IMG/VR virus record: IMGVR_UViG_3300049043_000203
Location: 1-37,616 of that record
Length of the DNA: 37,616 nucleotides
From: a virus
Strand: one strand, 5' to 3'
Part shown: piece by piece, positions 25,057-31,871 of the stretch
How positions within the stretch are numbered: position 1 is the stretch's first letter
Layout: every line of letters begins with the position of its first letter
Made by a program: the position numbers and the translations under genes
The notes under the pieces: generated by a model
Seen by the model: only the letters and a program-made list of their open reading frames with translations
Database searches by the model: none
Told to the model about the DNA's origin: nothing

Positions 25057-25824
25057 TTAAAAACCTAAGTGCTTACTACGAACAAAGTGCAGATCGTAAG
25101 TAGTGAAATCAATAGGTAAAGTCGGGTTATTAAACGGAGTCTTGTAGACCTCGCCTTCAACATGGGCCTGCCACGCTGGGTTCCATTTGGCGTGCAGGTA
25201 TCCCTTATTCATTTCATGCGCATAGTGAATACCGAGAGCCAGCTCAGGCTCACTACGCCACGTCTGAGACCCATCCTGATAATCGCCCGAAGTCTCACCG
25301 TGGTAATAAGGCAAGCCAACAGACATACAACGCTTTAATTCGCGATGTTTAAACCGCATCCCGTAGTCCATATCCTCGCAATAAGCCGGATACAAATTCT
25401 CGTCAAATAACCCAAAATTCTGCACAACCCAATCTTTTAAAAGGAAGAAATCCCAACTGCCGTTCTCTCCATGGACGATACCTGTTTCTGCATCCTGCGC
25501 GTGCTCCACAGCTTTGGCCAAGAAGCCCGGCGTGTACATTAGGTCGTGGTTAGTCACGATCCAATACGGAGCGTTTATAAACGACTTGATGATTAGGTTC
25601 CACGCCCCCGAGCATCCGATATTGGAAGGCATGTGCGTGACAACCACGCGCTTTACATATTTGTGGGGCACTTTCGTAAGTAGGTCAAGCTCCTCAGTTA
25701 TTTGGTTACGACCGTTGTTGTTAAAGACAACAAACGTATCTACAGGGTAATCAATACTATAGAACAGCCTATACACCCAATGGGGCGCATTAACCACAGC
25801 GGTGCCAAGTACAGGTATCGTCAT
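25057..25824 (-). CDS. GT2-like (GT-A) glycosyltransferase
   Basis: Intact enzyme of 255 residues from the ATG at 25,824 (MTIPVLGTAVVNAPHW). An in-frame ATG at 25,869 abuts the divergent gene's start and is less likely. GT2-type features are TFVVFNNNGRNQITEEL (nucleotide binding), MPSNIGCSGAWNLIIKS, and YWIVTNHDLMYTPGFL, where the HD pair stands at the position of the family's DxD motif. LYPAYCEDMDYGMRFKHREL matches the ED segment that follows in rhamnosyltransferase-like enzymes. It lies beside the FkbM methyltransferase gene. The substrate is unknown. Confidence 0.8.
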   Translation of the reverse strand: MTIPVLGTAVVNAPHWVYRLFYSIDYPVDTFVVFNNNGRNQITEELDLLTKVPHKYVKRVVVTHMPSNIGCSGAWNLIIKSFINAPYWIVTNHDLMYTPGFLAKAVEHAQDAETGIVHGENGSWDFFLLKDWVVQNFGLFDENLYPAYCEDMDYGMRFKHRELKRCMSVGLPYYHGETSGDYQDGSQTWRSEPELALGIHYAHEMNKGYLHAKWNPAWQAHVEGEVYKTPFNNPTLPIDFTTYDLHFVRSKHLGF

Positions 25825-25869
25825 TTCCGATCGTGGCTGGTACCATATTAGCATTAATTCAGAGGCCAA

Positions 25870-26601
25870 ATGGCGACTTACTTCTGGGGTCCGGAGAAGC
25901 GACTTGTAGTCCCCACACCCGAGCTGGCCTTCTTAATGCACGACGATGACTCGGGTCGTTGTCAGATGCACCAAGTTGGAGTTCCTGAGCTTCCGATTAT
26001 CCAGTGGGCCGCCCAACAATTCGGAGATAAATACAAGCTTTTTATTGACTGCGGCGCGCACATGGGCGCCTACTCCATTCTGCTATCCGAGCACTTCGGT
26101 CACGTCCACGCCTTCGAAGCCCAAAGACGCACGTATTTTCAGTTATGCGGCAACATCTTTATTAACGAAAAACACAACATTACGCCGTATCACTGCGCCG
26201 TAACCAGCCCCGCCGAAGCCAATCAAACCACGACTCTTAACGTCATATCCGAAGACGGTGGCGGCTCAACGATCCGTATGCTCAGAAAAGAGCAAGTCGT
26301 CCTCAAAACAGAGCGCGTCCTGACAAACACCATTGATCACTACCACTTCAATAACGTCGGGTTGATCAAACTCGACATTGAGGGCAACGAACTTAAGGCG
26401 CTACAGGGCTCTACATACACACTCAAGCGCAACAACTACCCCGCCATCATCTTCGAAGCCAACACCGACAGCTGGTACGAAGAAGAAAAACGTGAATTAT
26501 TTAAATTCCTGGGCGAGCTGAACTACACCATCGCGGAGATTCGCCCCTACGACAATATGTTCGTGGCAATCCAGCAGGATCGCGTCACGCACAAGGAATA
26601 A
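25870..26601 (+). CDS. FkbM-family methyltransferase
   Basis: Intact 243-residue SAM-dependent methyltransferase. Motif I is KLFIDCGAHMGAYSILLSE, then VHAFEAQ, and the FkbM hallmark VGLIKLDIEGNELKALQGS stands at about residues 160-178. Such enzymes commonly O-methylate sugars in surface glycans. It starts with AGAGG five bases upstream, one base from the possible divergent start at 25,869. Paired with the GT2-like gene it suggests a methylated glycan made by the phage. Methylation target not determined. Confidence 0.87.
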   Translation: MATYFWGPEKRLVVPTPELAFLMHDDDSGRCQMHQVGVPELPIIQWAAQQFGDKYKLFIDCGAHMGAYSILLSEHFGHVHAFEAQRRTYFQLCGNIFINEKHNITPYHCAVTSPAEANQTTTLNVISEDGGGSTIRMLRKEQVVLKTERVLTNTIDHYHFNNVGLIKLDIEGNELKALQGSTYTLKRNNYPAIIFEANTDSWYEEEKRELFKFLGELNYTIAEIRPYDNMFVAIQQDRVTHKE

Positions 26602-26755
26602 ACGCCTTAGAGTTTGTCTTAATCCACGCTGCCCTCAGCTGGTTGGCCTTGGGTTCGATCAGGTGAAAACTGCTGACGACACCCTTTTGGTTACCAACCC
26701 GCACCTCGACGCAACCATCTTCGAGGCTCGTGATTTCGATCGCAGGGATGTTCAT
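26585..26755 (-). CDS. Small hypothetical protein
   Basis: A 56-residue open frame, MNIPAIEITSLEDGCVEVR, continuing VGNQKGVVSSFHLIEPKAN, with a well-balanced composition of a small beta-sheet protein. It begins at an ATG with GGAC about ten bases upstream and overlaps the end of the FkbM gene by 17 nt on the opposite strand. The opposite-strand frame here (26,663-26,878) is Thr/Lys-rich and less convincing. No family recognised. Confidence 0.5.
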   Translation of the reverse strand: MNIPAIEITSLEDGCVEVRVGNQKGVVSSFHLIEPKANQLRAAWIKTNSKAFIPCA

Positions 26756-26858
26756 CGCTCAAGTCCAACAAACAGATACAAACAGCCTAAAAATAAACAA
26801 ATTAAAACGGTGGAAACAAGAGCTGTAACGTCATCATTAGTCACGACAGCACAAAAAG

Positions 26859-27299
26859 TTAAAACTCTAATCCCATAAGGGTAAGCTCAACGCCCGCTTC
26901 TTTAAACATTTTTTGGGACATGTCAAAACTTTCTAACCAACGGTCGGGAATTGGCATATCTGGAACCACGACGCGCTTGATGCCTGACTGAATCAGCAAC
27001 GTACAGCACGTGCTGCAAGGTAAAAACGGCCAGACATACACCGTCGCTCGATCAAGCGATACCCCATTGCGCGCCGCCTGTGCAATTATGTTCGCCTCAG
27101 CGTGCACTGTGCGTAACAGTTTCTCGTTACGGTCAGCCAGGCGCCCCGGTAAATCGGCCACGCCGCGTGGAAAACCGTTGTATCCAGTAGCCAAAACCCT
27201 TCGATCACGCACCGCTACAGCACCAACCTGCGTCGAAGGATCTTTACTCCAACATGAAATATGTCGAGCTAAATCAAGAAAGCGCTGGTCCCAGGACAT
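26859..27299 (-). CDS. dCMP deaminase
   Basis: Intact 146-residue zinc deaminase that converts dCMP to dUMP, feeding thymidylate synthesis in infected cells. The zinc site is clear: THAE-type motif TVHAEANIIAQAARNG (His and catalytic Glu) and PCSTCCTLLIQSGI (two Cys). SKDPSTQVGAVAV and TGYNGFPRGV are characteristic of deoxycytidylate deaminases as opposed to cytidine deaminases. Length is close to the family norm. It is the only clear nucleotide-metabolism gene in the window. 27 bp separate it from the divergent gene at 27,327. Confidence 0.9.
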   Translation of the reverse strand: MSWDQRFLDLARHISCWSKDPSTQVGAVAVRDRRVLATGYNGFPRGVADLPGRLADRNEKLLRTVHAEANIIAQAARNGVSLDRATVYVWPFLPCSTCCTLLIQSGIKRVVVPDMPIPDRWLESFDMSQKMFKEAGVELTLMGLEF

Positions 27300-27326
27300 A
27301 AAATAAATTAAGGAGATACTGGATTC

Positions 27327-28122
27327 ATGCTTGGTTATCTGAACGCTTTATTACAAGGCGCCAGACCAGCTGTCGCACGTGCAGCGGGCCCAACCGTTTC
27401 GCGCATGGCTGGACAAGCGTGGAGCAAACTTCCTGTTCAGTTAAATCCGTTCAGGACCGCTCAGCCTACTACCAGATTAGGGCAGCTCGGCAAAGCTTTA
27501 AACCCACTAAACTCAGCCAACTTTGGTGTCCTAGCAGCTGCAGCGCTTGTTCAGATAGTATCGACGAGAAAATCTTGCCTCCTGAAGTCAAAGAACGGTT
27601 GGGATACTTCTCTATACGGCATCGACGCCAGGTATCGCTATGAACGTACTGAATGCGGGTGCAGCCGGCGCTCAAGACGAAAAGCGTCTGATTCAGGAAT
27701 CTTTAGATTATTTTGCGGCTCAAAGAGGTGTAGCTCCAGCGCCAAAAGCAGGTCCGCGTGTCGACGCGTCAACAACCCAAGCAATTCAACTGGGTGCTGC
27801 AGCGCCAAGGCAGTCGGCGCCTGTTATTCCTGTGACCCCCACGGCTCCGCCGGCGCCCGTAATTTCGCAAGCTGCGTATAACGCTGCAGTCCAAGGGTTC
27901 CAAGCTCCGACGGATATGCCTCTCAGCGAGTTTTACGCAGCACAAGAAAACATTGGACGATACGCTGAGCAAGGTGGTGAACTGCAGCGTCGCCTCAAAG
28001 AAGCTGGCGCTGGGGCTGGTATGAGCGACGAGGCCCTTATGACGTGGGCACAAAAGAACCCAGCCCTGGCCTACCGCGAGTTAATGCGCCGCGAGAAAAA
28101 AGGCGGTATCAGCGTCGACTAA
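27327..28122 (+). CDS. Virion-like protein, frameshifted twice
   Basis: One gene of about 265 residues when read through two frame changes. It starts MLGYLNALLQGARPAVARA after AAGGAG, runs to FGVLAAAALVQ, shifts near 27,555 to IDEKILPPEVKERLGYF, and shifts again near 27,605 to YTASTPGIAMNVLNAGAAG and on to the stop at 28,122. The N-terminal half is Ala/Leu-rich with a hydrophobic patch, the middle is Pro/Ala-rich, and the end has WAQKNPALAYRELMR, matching WAGANPALAYELLRK of the 2139-3632 gene. It is thus probably a shorter paralogue of that virion-like protein. Confidence 0.55.
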
Positions 28123-28412
28123 AGCTCAAAAGGATAATCTCCGAGCTCTTCCTCACCACGCCGAACGCGGTCGCACAACTCATAAAGGTGCTCCAAAAAA
28201 TCTTTGGGGTAAATATTGTCTTCACCAAGAGCGACCCAGAACCAGGCTCGGCATTCCTCAAACGGAATATCCTCTTCCAGCAGGGCATATCCCTCGTGGT
28301 TGCCACTAATTAGATCACACCAGATTCGAAAGGCTGCCCACAGCGAGTGAAAACCAGAAGAAAAATAGTGCTTTATGTAATACTCAAAGAACGAAAGTTT
28401 CCTAGAAGTCAT
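28119..28412 (-). CDS. Hypothetical acidic aromatic protein
   Basis: A 97-residue protein, MTSRKLSFFEYYIKHYFSS, rich in Phe, Tyr, Trp and Glu (EECRAWFWVALGEDNIYPK). No membrane segment long enough to be certain. It overlaps the end of the upstream 28,402-28,728 gene by 11 nt and meets the plus-strand gene end to end with a 4-nt overlap. No family recognised. It is the last gene of the accessory run. Confidence 0.58.
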   Translation of the reverse strand: MTSRKLSFFEYYIKHYFSSGFHSLWAAFRIWCDLISGNHEGYALLEEDIPFEECRAWFWVALGEDNIYPKDFLEHLYELCDRVRRGEEELGDYPFEL

Positions 28413-28728
28413 GATCTTTAAAAGCCTCTAAAACAGCGCGGGCAAACTTTGCCATAGTTCCATTCTCGACCATATCTTCAATATATAAATTCTCTGTTTC
28501 AGGTCCCCACCAATACGTAGCAAACTCGTCAAGAACGGTAGCGTCGTCGTTTTTGTCATCAGCGGCCTTTTTCGGGCGACGCGTTTGCTCTAAGTACATG
28601 GCAAGTTTTTCGCGCAAAGGTTCAGGCACCATATGGCACTGGCTTAACTGCGCGCAGCAGTACTTCAGTTCGCAATCAGAGCCCCACTGGGCGGCTCGGC
28701 TGGCAATAAAGGCGTCCCGCTGTGTCAT
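28402..28728 (-). CDS. Accessory protein with FARAVL C-terminal motif
   Basis: A 108-residue protein, MTQRDAFIASRAAQWGSDC, with a middle basic segment (EQTRRPKKAADDKNDDA) and the C-terminal block ENGTMAKFARAVLEAFKDH. The FARAVL block recurs in the two genes upstream (28,828-29,094 and 29,107-29,367), so the three form a small family. Such a terminal FARAVLARWG block is familiar from small accessory proteins of many phages; its role is unknown. Its start lies inside the end of the preceding 50-residue frame. Confidence 0.65.
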   Translation of the reverse strand: MTQRDAFIASRAAQWGSDCELKYCCAQLSQCHMVPEPLREKLAMYLEQTRRPKKAADDKNDDATVLDEFATYWWGPETENLYIEDMVENGTMAKFARAVLEAFKDHDF

Positions 28729-28828
28729 CGTCCTCAGTGATCGCGTAAATCGCTTCAGACCAAAGGTGAACCATTTCCTCCGGCGGTTCGACCGAAAGAC
28801 CGTTTTGAAAAGGAGACTGTTGTGTCAT
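28676..28828 (-). CDS. Small acidic protein
   Basis: A 50-residue frame starting ATG at 28,828 in a TAATG junction with the upstream gene's stop. The first 36 residues (MTQQSPFQNGLSVEPPEEM, then VHLWSEAIYAITEDDD) look like a genuine protein. The last 13 overlap the start of the 28,402-28,728 gene and may be wrong if a base is missing. It fills the only gap in an otherwise continuous coupled run. Function unknown. Confidence 0.5.
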   Translation of the reverse strand: MTQQSPFQNGLSVEPPEEMVHLWSEAIYAITEDDDTAGRLYCQPSRPVGL

Positions 28829-29094
28829 TATTTTAAAGTGTCACGTGAGTCGCCCCAGCGAGCGAGGACAGCACGAGCGAAATCTACTTGTTTCTGTCGG
28901 TCTCCAGACTCAGGAAAGAAACCTTCAGCAAGTTGTAAGAGTTGCCTCTGTGAGGGCGGCGCAAGCCGGGGCTCAGCCAGCAGAGAGCGGATCTTAGGCA
29001 TAAGGGCCATCACGGGCCCGTACCCGTCGCTGCCCACGACCTTGGGGTCCAAAGCAGCCGCTATCTCAACGCAAAGCAAACGGAAGTCAGCCAT
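28828..29094 (-). CDS. Accessory protein with FARAVL C-terminal motif
   Basis: An 88-residue protein, MADFRLLCVEIAAALDPKV, with Leu/Ala-rich helices (LPKI RSLLAEPRL region) and the C-terminal block QVDFARAVLARWGDSRDTL. It is part of the three-member FARAVL family in this stretch. Its stop codon overlaps the start of the next gene (TAATG), so translation is coupled. No enzyme motif is visible. Small size and accessory location suggest a host-takeover or regulatory role, but that is only inference. Confidence 0.65.
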   Translation of the reverse strand: MADFRLLCVEIAAALDPKVVGSDGYGPVMALMPKIRSLLAEPRLAPPSQRQLLQLAEGFFPESGDRQKQVDFARAVLARWGDSRDTLK

Positions 29095-29106
29095 TGAAGT
29101 GCTTGA

Positions 29107-29367
29107 TTAGTTGCCCCAACGGGCTAAAACAGCGCGGGCAAAAGTGACCATCCCATCGTCCCACTCAGGAAGAGTGTCGTACAACTCGATGATCTCCATT
29201 ACCGTTGGGGGTTTAGGTGCAGGTTGCGACAGATAAACGCGAGCTTGCGCCGTGGCAGCAATAATTCGTTCACTAGGCGCGCCGCCCTGATCCAAAAGAT
29301 CTTGGATACACCCTTCTAATTCTGCAATCAAATCCCGCTGATTGCTGATTGTTTTAGAACCAGTCAT
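29107..29367 (-). CDS. Accessory protein with FARAVL C-terminal motif
   Basis: An 86-residue protein, MTGSKTISNQRDLIAELEG, with a helical first half (CIQDLLDQGGAPSERIIAA) and a C-terminal block GMVTFARAVLARWGN. First of the three tandem FARAVL genes, 12 nt upstream of the next start. The N-terminal halves of the three differ while the ends are conserved, which suggests a shared binding surface or tag. No function is known to me. Confidence 0.65.
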   Translation of the reverse strand: MTGSKTISNQRDLIAELEGCIQDLLDQGGAPSERIIAATAQARVYLSQPAPKPPTVMEIIELYDTLPEWDDGMVTFARAVLARWGN

Positions 29368-29458
29368 AACTCAAGCCAAGATAACCTTCTGCAGATCTTG
29401 CTCATACGAGGATGAAGTGTACTCCAAAAGATGTTTCAGACAAAAAACATCCCCTTTC

Positions 29459-29746
29459 TCAATGCAAACTATGATCAGCGTTAGCGACTTCGACTTCGGG
29501 ATTTGCAAAAGAGTAAAACGTTAAGCAATCAAAGTCATAAGGTGCTGTCCAATAGTTACCCAACGAGTAAGAAAACTCTGGACAAAACATCACACGTTTT
29601 TCTGGAACAATAACCGTCAAGTCGTAGGAACCTAAACAGACGCCACTCGCGTCAGGTCCGCAAATTAAATAGGCCGAATAGGGAAGAGTTCGACCCTGTA
29701 CGAATTCGTGATATAGCGCTACTGAAGGGCGAAAAAATATATTCAT
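29459..29746 (-). CDS. Hypothetical aromatic protein, possibly frameshifted at its end
   Basis: A 95-residue protein, MNIFFRPSVALYHEFVQGR, with beta-type aromatic sequence (SYDLTVIVPEKRVMFCPEF). After its stop at 29,459 another frame continues with sensible protein (IEKGDVFCLKHLLEYTSSS) to a stop at 29,371-29,373, just before the next gene's ATG. One missing base near 29,460 would join them into about 124 residues. That is likely, given the other indels in this sequence. No family recognised. Confidence 0.55.
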   Translation of the reverse strand: MNIFFRPSVALYHEFVQGRTLPYSAYLICGPDASGVCLGSYDLTVIVPEKRVMFCPEFSYSLGNYWTAPYDFDCLTFYSFANPEVEVANADHSLH

Positions 29747-29798
29747 GACAACCTAAAAGAATTAAATACGAAAGGCAACAGGAGAAGCCGAAACATCG

Positions 29799-30002
29799 TT
29801 AAGCAAACAAGTAATACCCGGCGGCCATTCCTGCGTATGCAGCTGAACCATCTAGTTGCACTACGTAAAAGTACGTGCGCGCGCCGTTCTTGTTGGGTTT
29901 TTCAATAAAACCAATAATGGTGCCTTTGCGGTTTGGAGCCTTTAAAGAAGAACAGGGTTTTTTCTTAAAAACACGTGTGCCGACAGAAAATTTTAGATTC
30001 AT
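29799..30002 (-). CDS. Small SH3-like beta protein
   Basis: A 67-residue protein. KFSVGTRVFKKKPCSSLKA, GTIIGFIEKPNKNGARTYF and YVVQLDGSAA form the strand-turn pattern of a small SH3/KOW-like barrel (hydrophobic-G-T-R-V start, then a long loop, then GxIxGF). Such small barrels are common in phage accessory regions and often bind nucleic acid or protein. The start follows GGAC. The fold is inferred from pattern only. Confidence 0.55.
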   Translation of the reverse strand: MNLKFSVGTRVFKKKPCSSLKAPNRKGTIIGFIEKPNKNGARTYFYVVQLDGSAAYAGMAAGYYLFA

Positions 30003-30042
30003 AAGAATGTCCTAGGCGGGACCCCGCAATAATAACCTCCAG

Positions 30043-30369
30043 TCAGCAGTTAAAACAGAGAAAGGACCGGTTCTCCACAAAGTCTGCGGTTTTTTTGGAC
30101 ACAGAGGGAGGCTCTTCCGTCAAACGAGCCAGATGGACCTCGTAATCAGCGGTCTTAGTCTCGGGGTGGCTCTCAACAGCCTCTAAGAGACGGCGTTTAA
30201 GTTTCAAAGCATCGATAAAGATTTCCACGCTGCCGCTGTAGTCGTACGGGAAGGCGTCCCGCATCAGTTCATCGGCTAAATACTGCAAAACCGCGCCCAT
30301 TTTTTCGGCTGGAAGGCCCGGTTGGGCTAAATACTCTTCCACGCAGCGGTCGAGGACGGGATCACTCAC
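30043..30369 (-). CDS. Hypothetical helical acidic protein
   Basis: A 108-residue helical, Glu/Leu-rich protein. I place the start at the GTG at 30,369 (MSDPVLDRCVEEYLAQPGL), which has GGAGG eight bases upstream. A TTG at 30,384 would overlap that ribosome site. The GTG overlaps the stop of the small membrane protein upstream as GTGA. Its C-terminal segment (PSVSKKTADFVENRSFLCF) is polar. No family recognised. Confidence 0.6.
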   Translation of the reverse strand: MSDPVLDRCVEEYLAQPGLPAEKMGAVLQYLADELMRDAFPYDYSGSVEIFIDALKLKRRLLEAVESHPETKTADYEVHLARLTEEPPSVSKKTADFVENRSFLCFNC

Positions 30370-30494
30370 TTGAAGAACCTCCAAAACCGGATAAAGGTCA
30401 CGTAAGCGAGCGATCCAGCCCCAATGGACGAAATAATAAGAAAGAAAAAATAGCCAACAAGGCCATCAGAACTCGTCACGCAAGCTAACTGCAC
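30366..30494 (-). CDS. Small single-span membrane protein
   Basis: A 42-residue frame starting GTG. A polar N-terminus of ten residues is followed by a continuous hydrophobic stretch (LVGYFFFLIISSIGAGSLA), long enough to cross a membrane, and a short basic aromatic tail (IRFWRFFK). The stop overlaps the next gene's start in a GTGA junction, as in coupled phage genes. There is no clear ribosome site for it, so the evidence is the composition and the junction. Phages often encode such peptides for lysis or host interference. Confidence 0.45.
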   Translation of the reverse strand: MQLACVTSSDGLVGYFFFLIISSIGAGSLAYVTFIRFWRFFK

Positions 30495-30572
30495 CGAGAA
30501 AATGATGACCTACGTTATTAATACTAAGTTTTGGGGACGCAAGCGACCTCAATGTTCGGAATCACGGAAGAC

Positions 30573-30965
30573 TTAAACGGAATCTCGCTCGAACATTGAG
30601 CATTCTTCAGCAAATACTCCTCCCGCGTCGGGGAAATCGAATTCGCATCCAGAGGAACGCATGTAAACGCAGTCATCGCAAGTGTTAACAGAGGATTCAT
30701 GTGTCGTAGGTGTCGTCAAACTCAAGTTTAGGCTTTTTGTGAAGTTGTCAATGGCCCGCTGATTAGCGACGGCTTGTTTGTAAAAACTTTCAGACACTTC
30801 ATAAGCCGTATAGCGATGCTTGCACTCAGCGCACTCCTTTCGACGACGCCTCGTATTATCTTTATTAATGCGACTTTCTATGGTTATACAGCTTTGCTGT
30901 TTGCAAACAGGGCATTCCGACGCCTGAAGCGGAAACATTTTTCGATAACTAAATGAGGATGACAT
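30573..30965 (-). CDS. NrdR-like zinc-ribbon protein
   Basis: A 130-residue protein. Residues 18-57 match the N-terminal zinc ribbon of NrdR, the repressor of ribonucleotide reductase genes. CPVCKQQSC is followed by ESRINKDNTRRRRKECAECK and HRYTAYEV, where RRRxEC and TAYEV stand for the usual RRRECxxCxxRFTTYE. The NrdR ATP-cone is absent. A second Cys set near the end (CDDCVYMRSSGCEFDFPDA, then EECSMFE) could hold another zinc. It probably binds nucleic acid. Phages commonly carry such shortened forms. A regulatory target is not evident. Confidence 0.75.
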   Translation of the reverse strand: MSSSFSYRKMFPLQASECPVCKQQSCITIESRINKDNTRRRRKECAECKHRYTAYEVSESFYKQAVANQRAIDNFTKSLNLSLTTPTTHESSVNTCDDCVYMRSSGCEFDFPDAGGVFAEECSMFERDSV

Positions 30966-30968
30966 CCG

Positions 30969-31283
30969 TCAAAAGGAAAATCTCGCTGATTTTTCTGTTT
31001 CTGGAGTGATGCGCCGCTTAGGCTCCCTCCAAAGAATAGACTGCAAATATTCCTGAGCGTCGCGATACCCTTCACGACTGAGAAATTCCGCGACAACCTC
31101 TATTGAGCGAATAGCTTCGTCCACGTGGAGAGGCCAATCAGATTCGGTCTGCCAGTTAGAGATGGCTCGGGCGGTTTTCTCAACCAGCGGATGGGTGAAG
31201 GTTGTGTCGGACATCAAAGCAGAATCGCGAACGACGGGTTTTGATCTTTTTAAATAGTAGAGTTTGTCTATATGATCAGTCAC
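30969..31283 (-). CDS. Hypothetical helical protein
   Basis: A 104-residue protein from a GTG at 31,283 with GAGGAGGAG just upstream. An internal ATG at 31,214 (MSDTTFTHPLVEKTARAIS) is a possible alternative. Helical and charged: WPLHVDEAIRSIEVVAEFL, then REGYRDAQEYLQSILW. Its GTG overlaps the upstream stop as GTGA, and the polypurine run doubles as coding sequence for EEE in the previous gene. No family recognised. Confidence 0.6.
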   Translation of the reverse strand: MTDHIDKLYYLKRSKPVVRDSALMSDTTFTHPLVEKTARAISNWQTESDWPLHVDEAIRSIEVVAEFLSREGYRDAQEYLQSILWREPKRRITPETEKSARFSF

Positions 31284-31465
31284 CGCTCCTCCTCAGGTGC
31301 CTCAGGATAGGCACTCGAAGAGAGCTCGACATAAAATTCACATTCCTTACCAGGGTAAGGCGCAGCAAAATAACTCTGCCGAGAATGCGGCTGGATCAAA
31401 TACCTTTTACAGGTGGTACGCAAACAGCAGGTCTCGCCATTCGCGCATTTAGAAAGGTCTGCCAT
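31280..31465 (-). CDS. Small cysteine-rich protein
   Basis: A 61-residue protein, MADLSKCANGETCCLRTTC, followed by KRYLIQPHSRQSYFAAPYP and GKECEFYVEL. Five or six cysteines with the spacing C-x5-CC-x4-C and a later GKEC suggest a small zinc-binding or disulfide-poor phage protein; proteins with a C-x5-C-x5-C-x-RY opening are common in phages. It lies 15 nt before the tRNA gene and is coupled to the following gene by a GTGA overlap. Function unknown. Confidence 0.65.
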   Translation of the reverse strand: MADLSKCANGETCCLRTTCKRYLIQPHSRQSYFAAPYPGKECEFYVELSSSAYPEAPEEER

Positions 31466-31480
31466 GAGAAAAAGTTGGCA

Positions 31481-31553
31481 TACCCGAGGTGGGATTTGAA
31501 CCCACGCTGGAACGATTTTAAGTCGTTTGCCTCTTCCGCTGGGCTACTCGGGC
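31481..31553 (-). tRNA. tRNA with anticodon UAA (Leu by codon), short variable loop
   Basis: A complete 73-nt cloverleaf on the minus strand. Acceptor GCCCGAG pairs with CTCGGGT (G1-U72 wobble). The D arm is GCC...GGC with GCGG in the loop. The anticodon stem is AACGA/TCGTT around CTTAAAA. The T arm is GTGGG-TTCAAAT-CCCAC, with A73. No CCA is encoded. The anticodon UAA reads UUA (Leu), but the variable loop is only five bases (CCAGC), whereas leucine tRNAs are class II with a long variable arm. The structure is clear; the amino acid identity is not. It may supply a codon that is rare in the host. Confidence 0.88.
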
Positions 31554-31596
31554 TTAAGCGGAATCCTAGGCACAGAATTCCGCTAGGTGTCATGTG

Positions 31597-31806
31597 TTAC
31601 GCAGCGTTTCCGTTCCTTCGCAAAGTGTTCGCTTTTTGGATGTTGGCTGAGCTGGAGCACCTGTAGTTACAAAAAGGCCCCTCGGCTGCAGGATTAGTTT
31701 GCTTACGCTCTAACCATTGCCGTAGGCGACTACCTTTAATAACAAAAGACTTTTGGCATACCGGGCAAACGGCATGTAAAAACTGGTAAGACACAAAAAA
31801 GGACAA
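31597..31806 (-). CDS. Small zinc-finger-like protein
   Basis: A 69-residue protein. CPVCQKSFVIKGSRLRQWL and GPFCNYRCSSS give a CPxC...FCxxxC pattern, with a basic segment between, as in small phage zinc proteins related to HNH/ribosomal-type fingers. No nuclease His/Asn pair is obvious, so DNA binding alone is more likely. It lies 44 nt upstream of the tRNA. Confidence 0.6.
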   Translation of the reverse strand: MSFFVSYQFLHAVCPVCQKSFVIKGSRLRQWLERKQTNPAAEGPFCNYRCSSSANIQKANTLRRNGNAA

Positions 31807-31871
31807 CGCCGAAGTCAGTAAACCTCAGACAACGGCAGGGCGCAAGGTGTCTTACATACTTTGTTTGAGTC

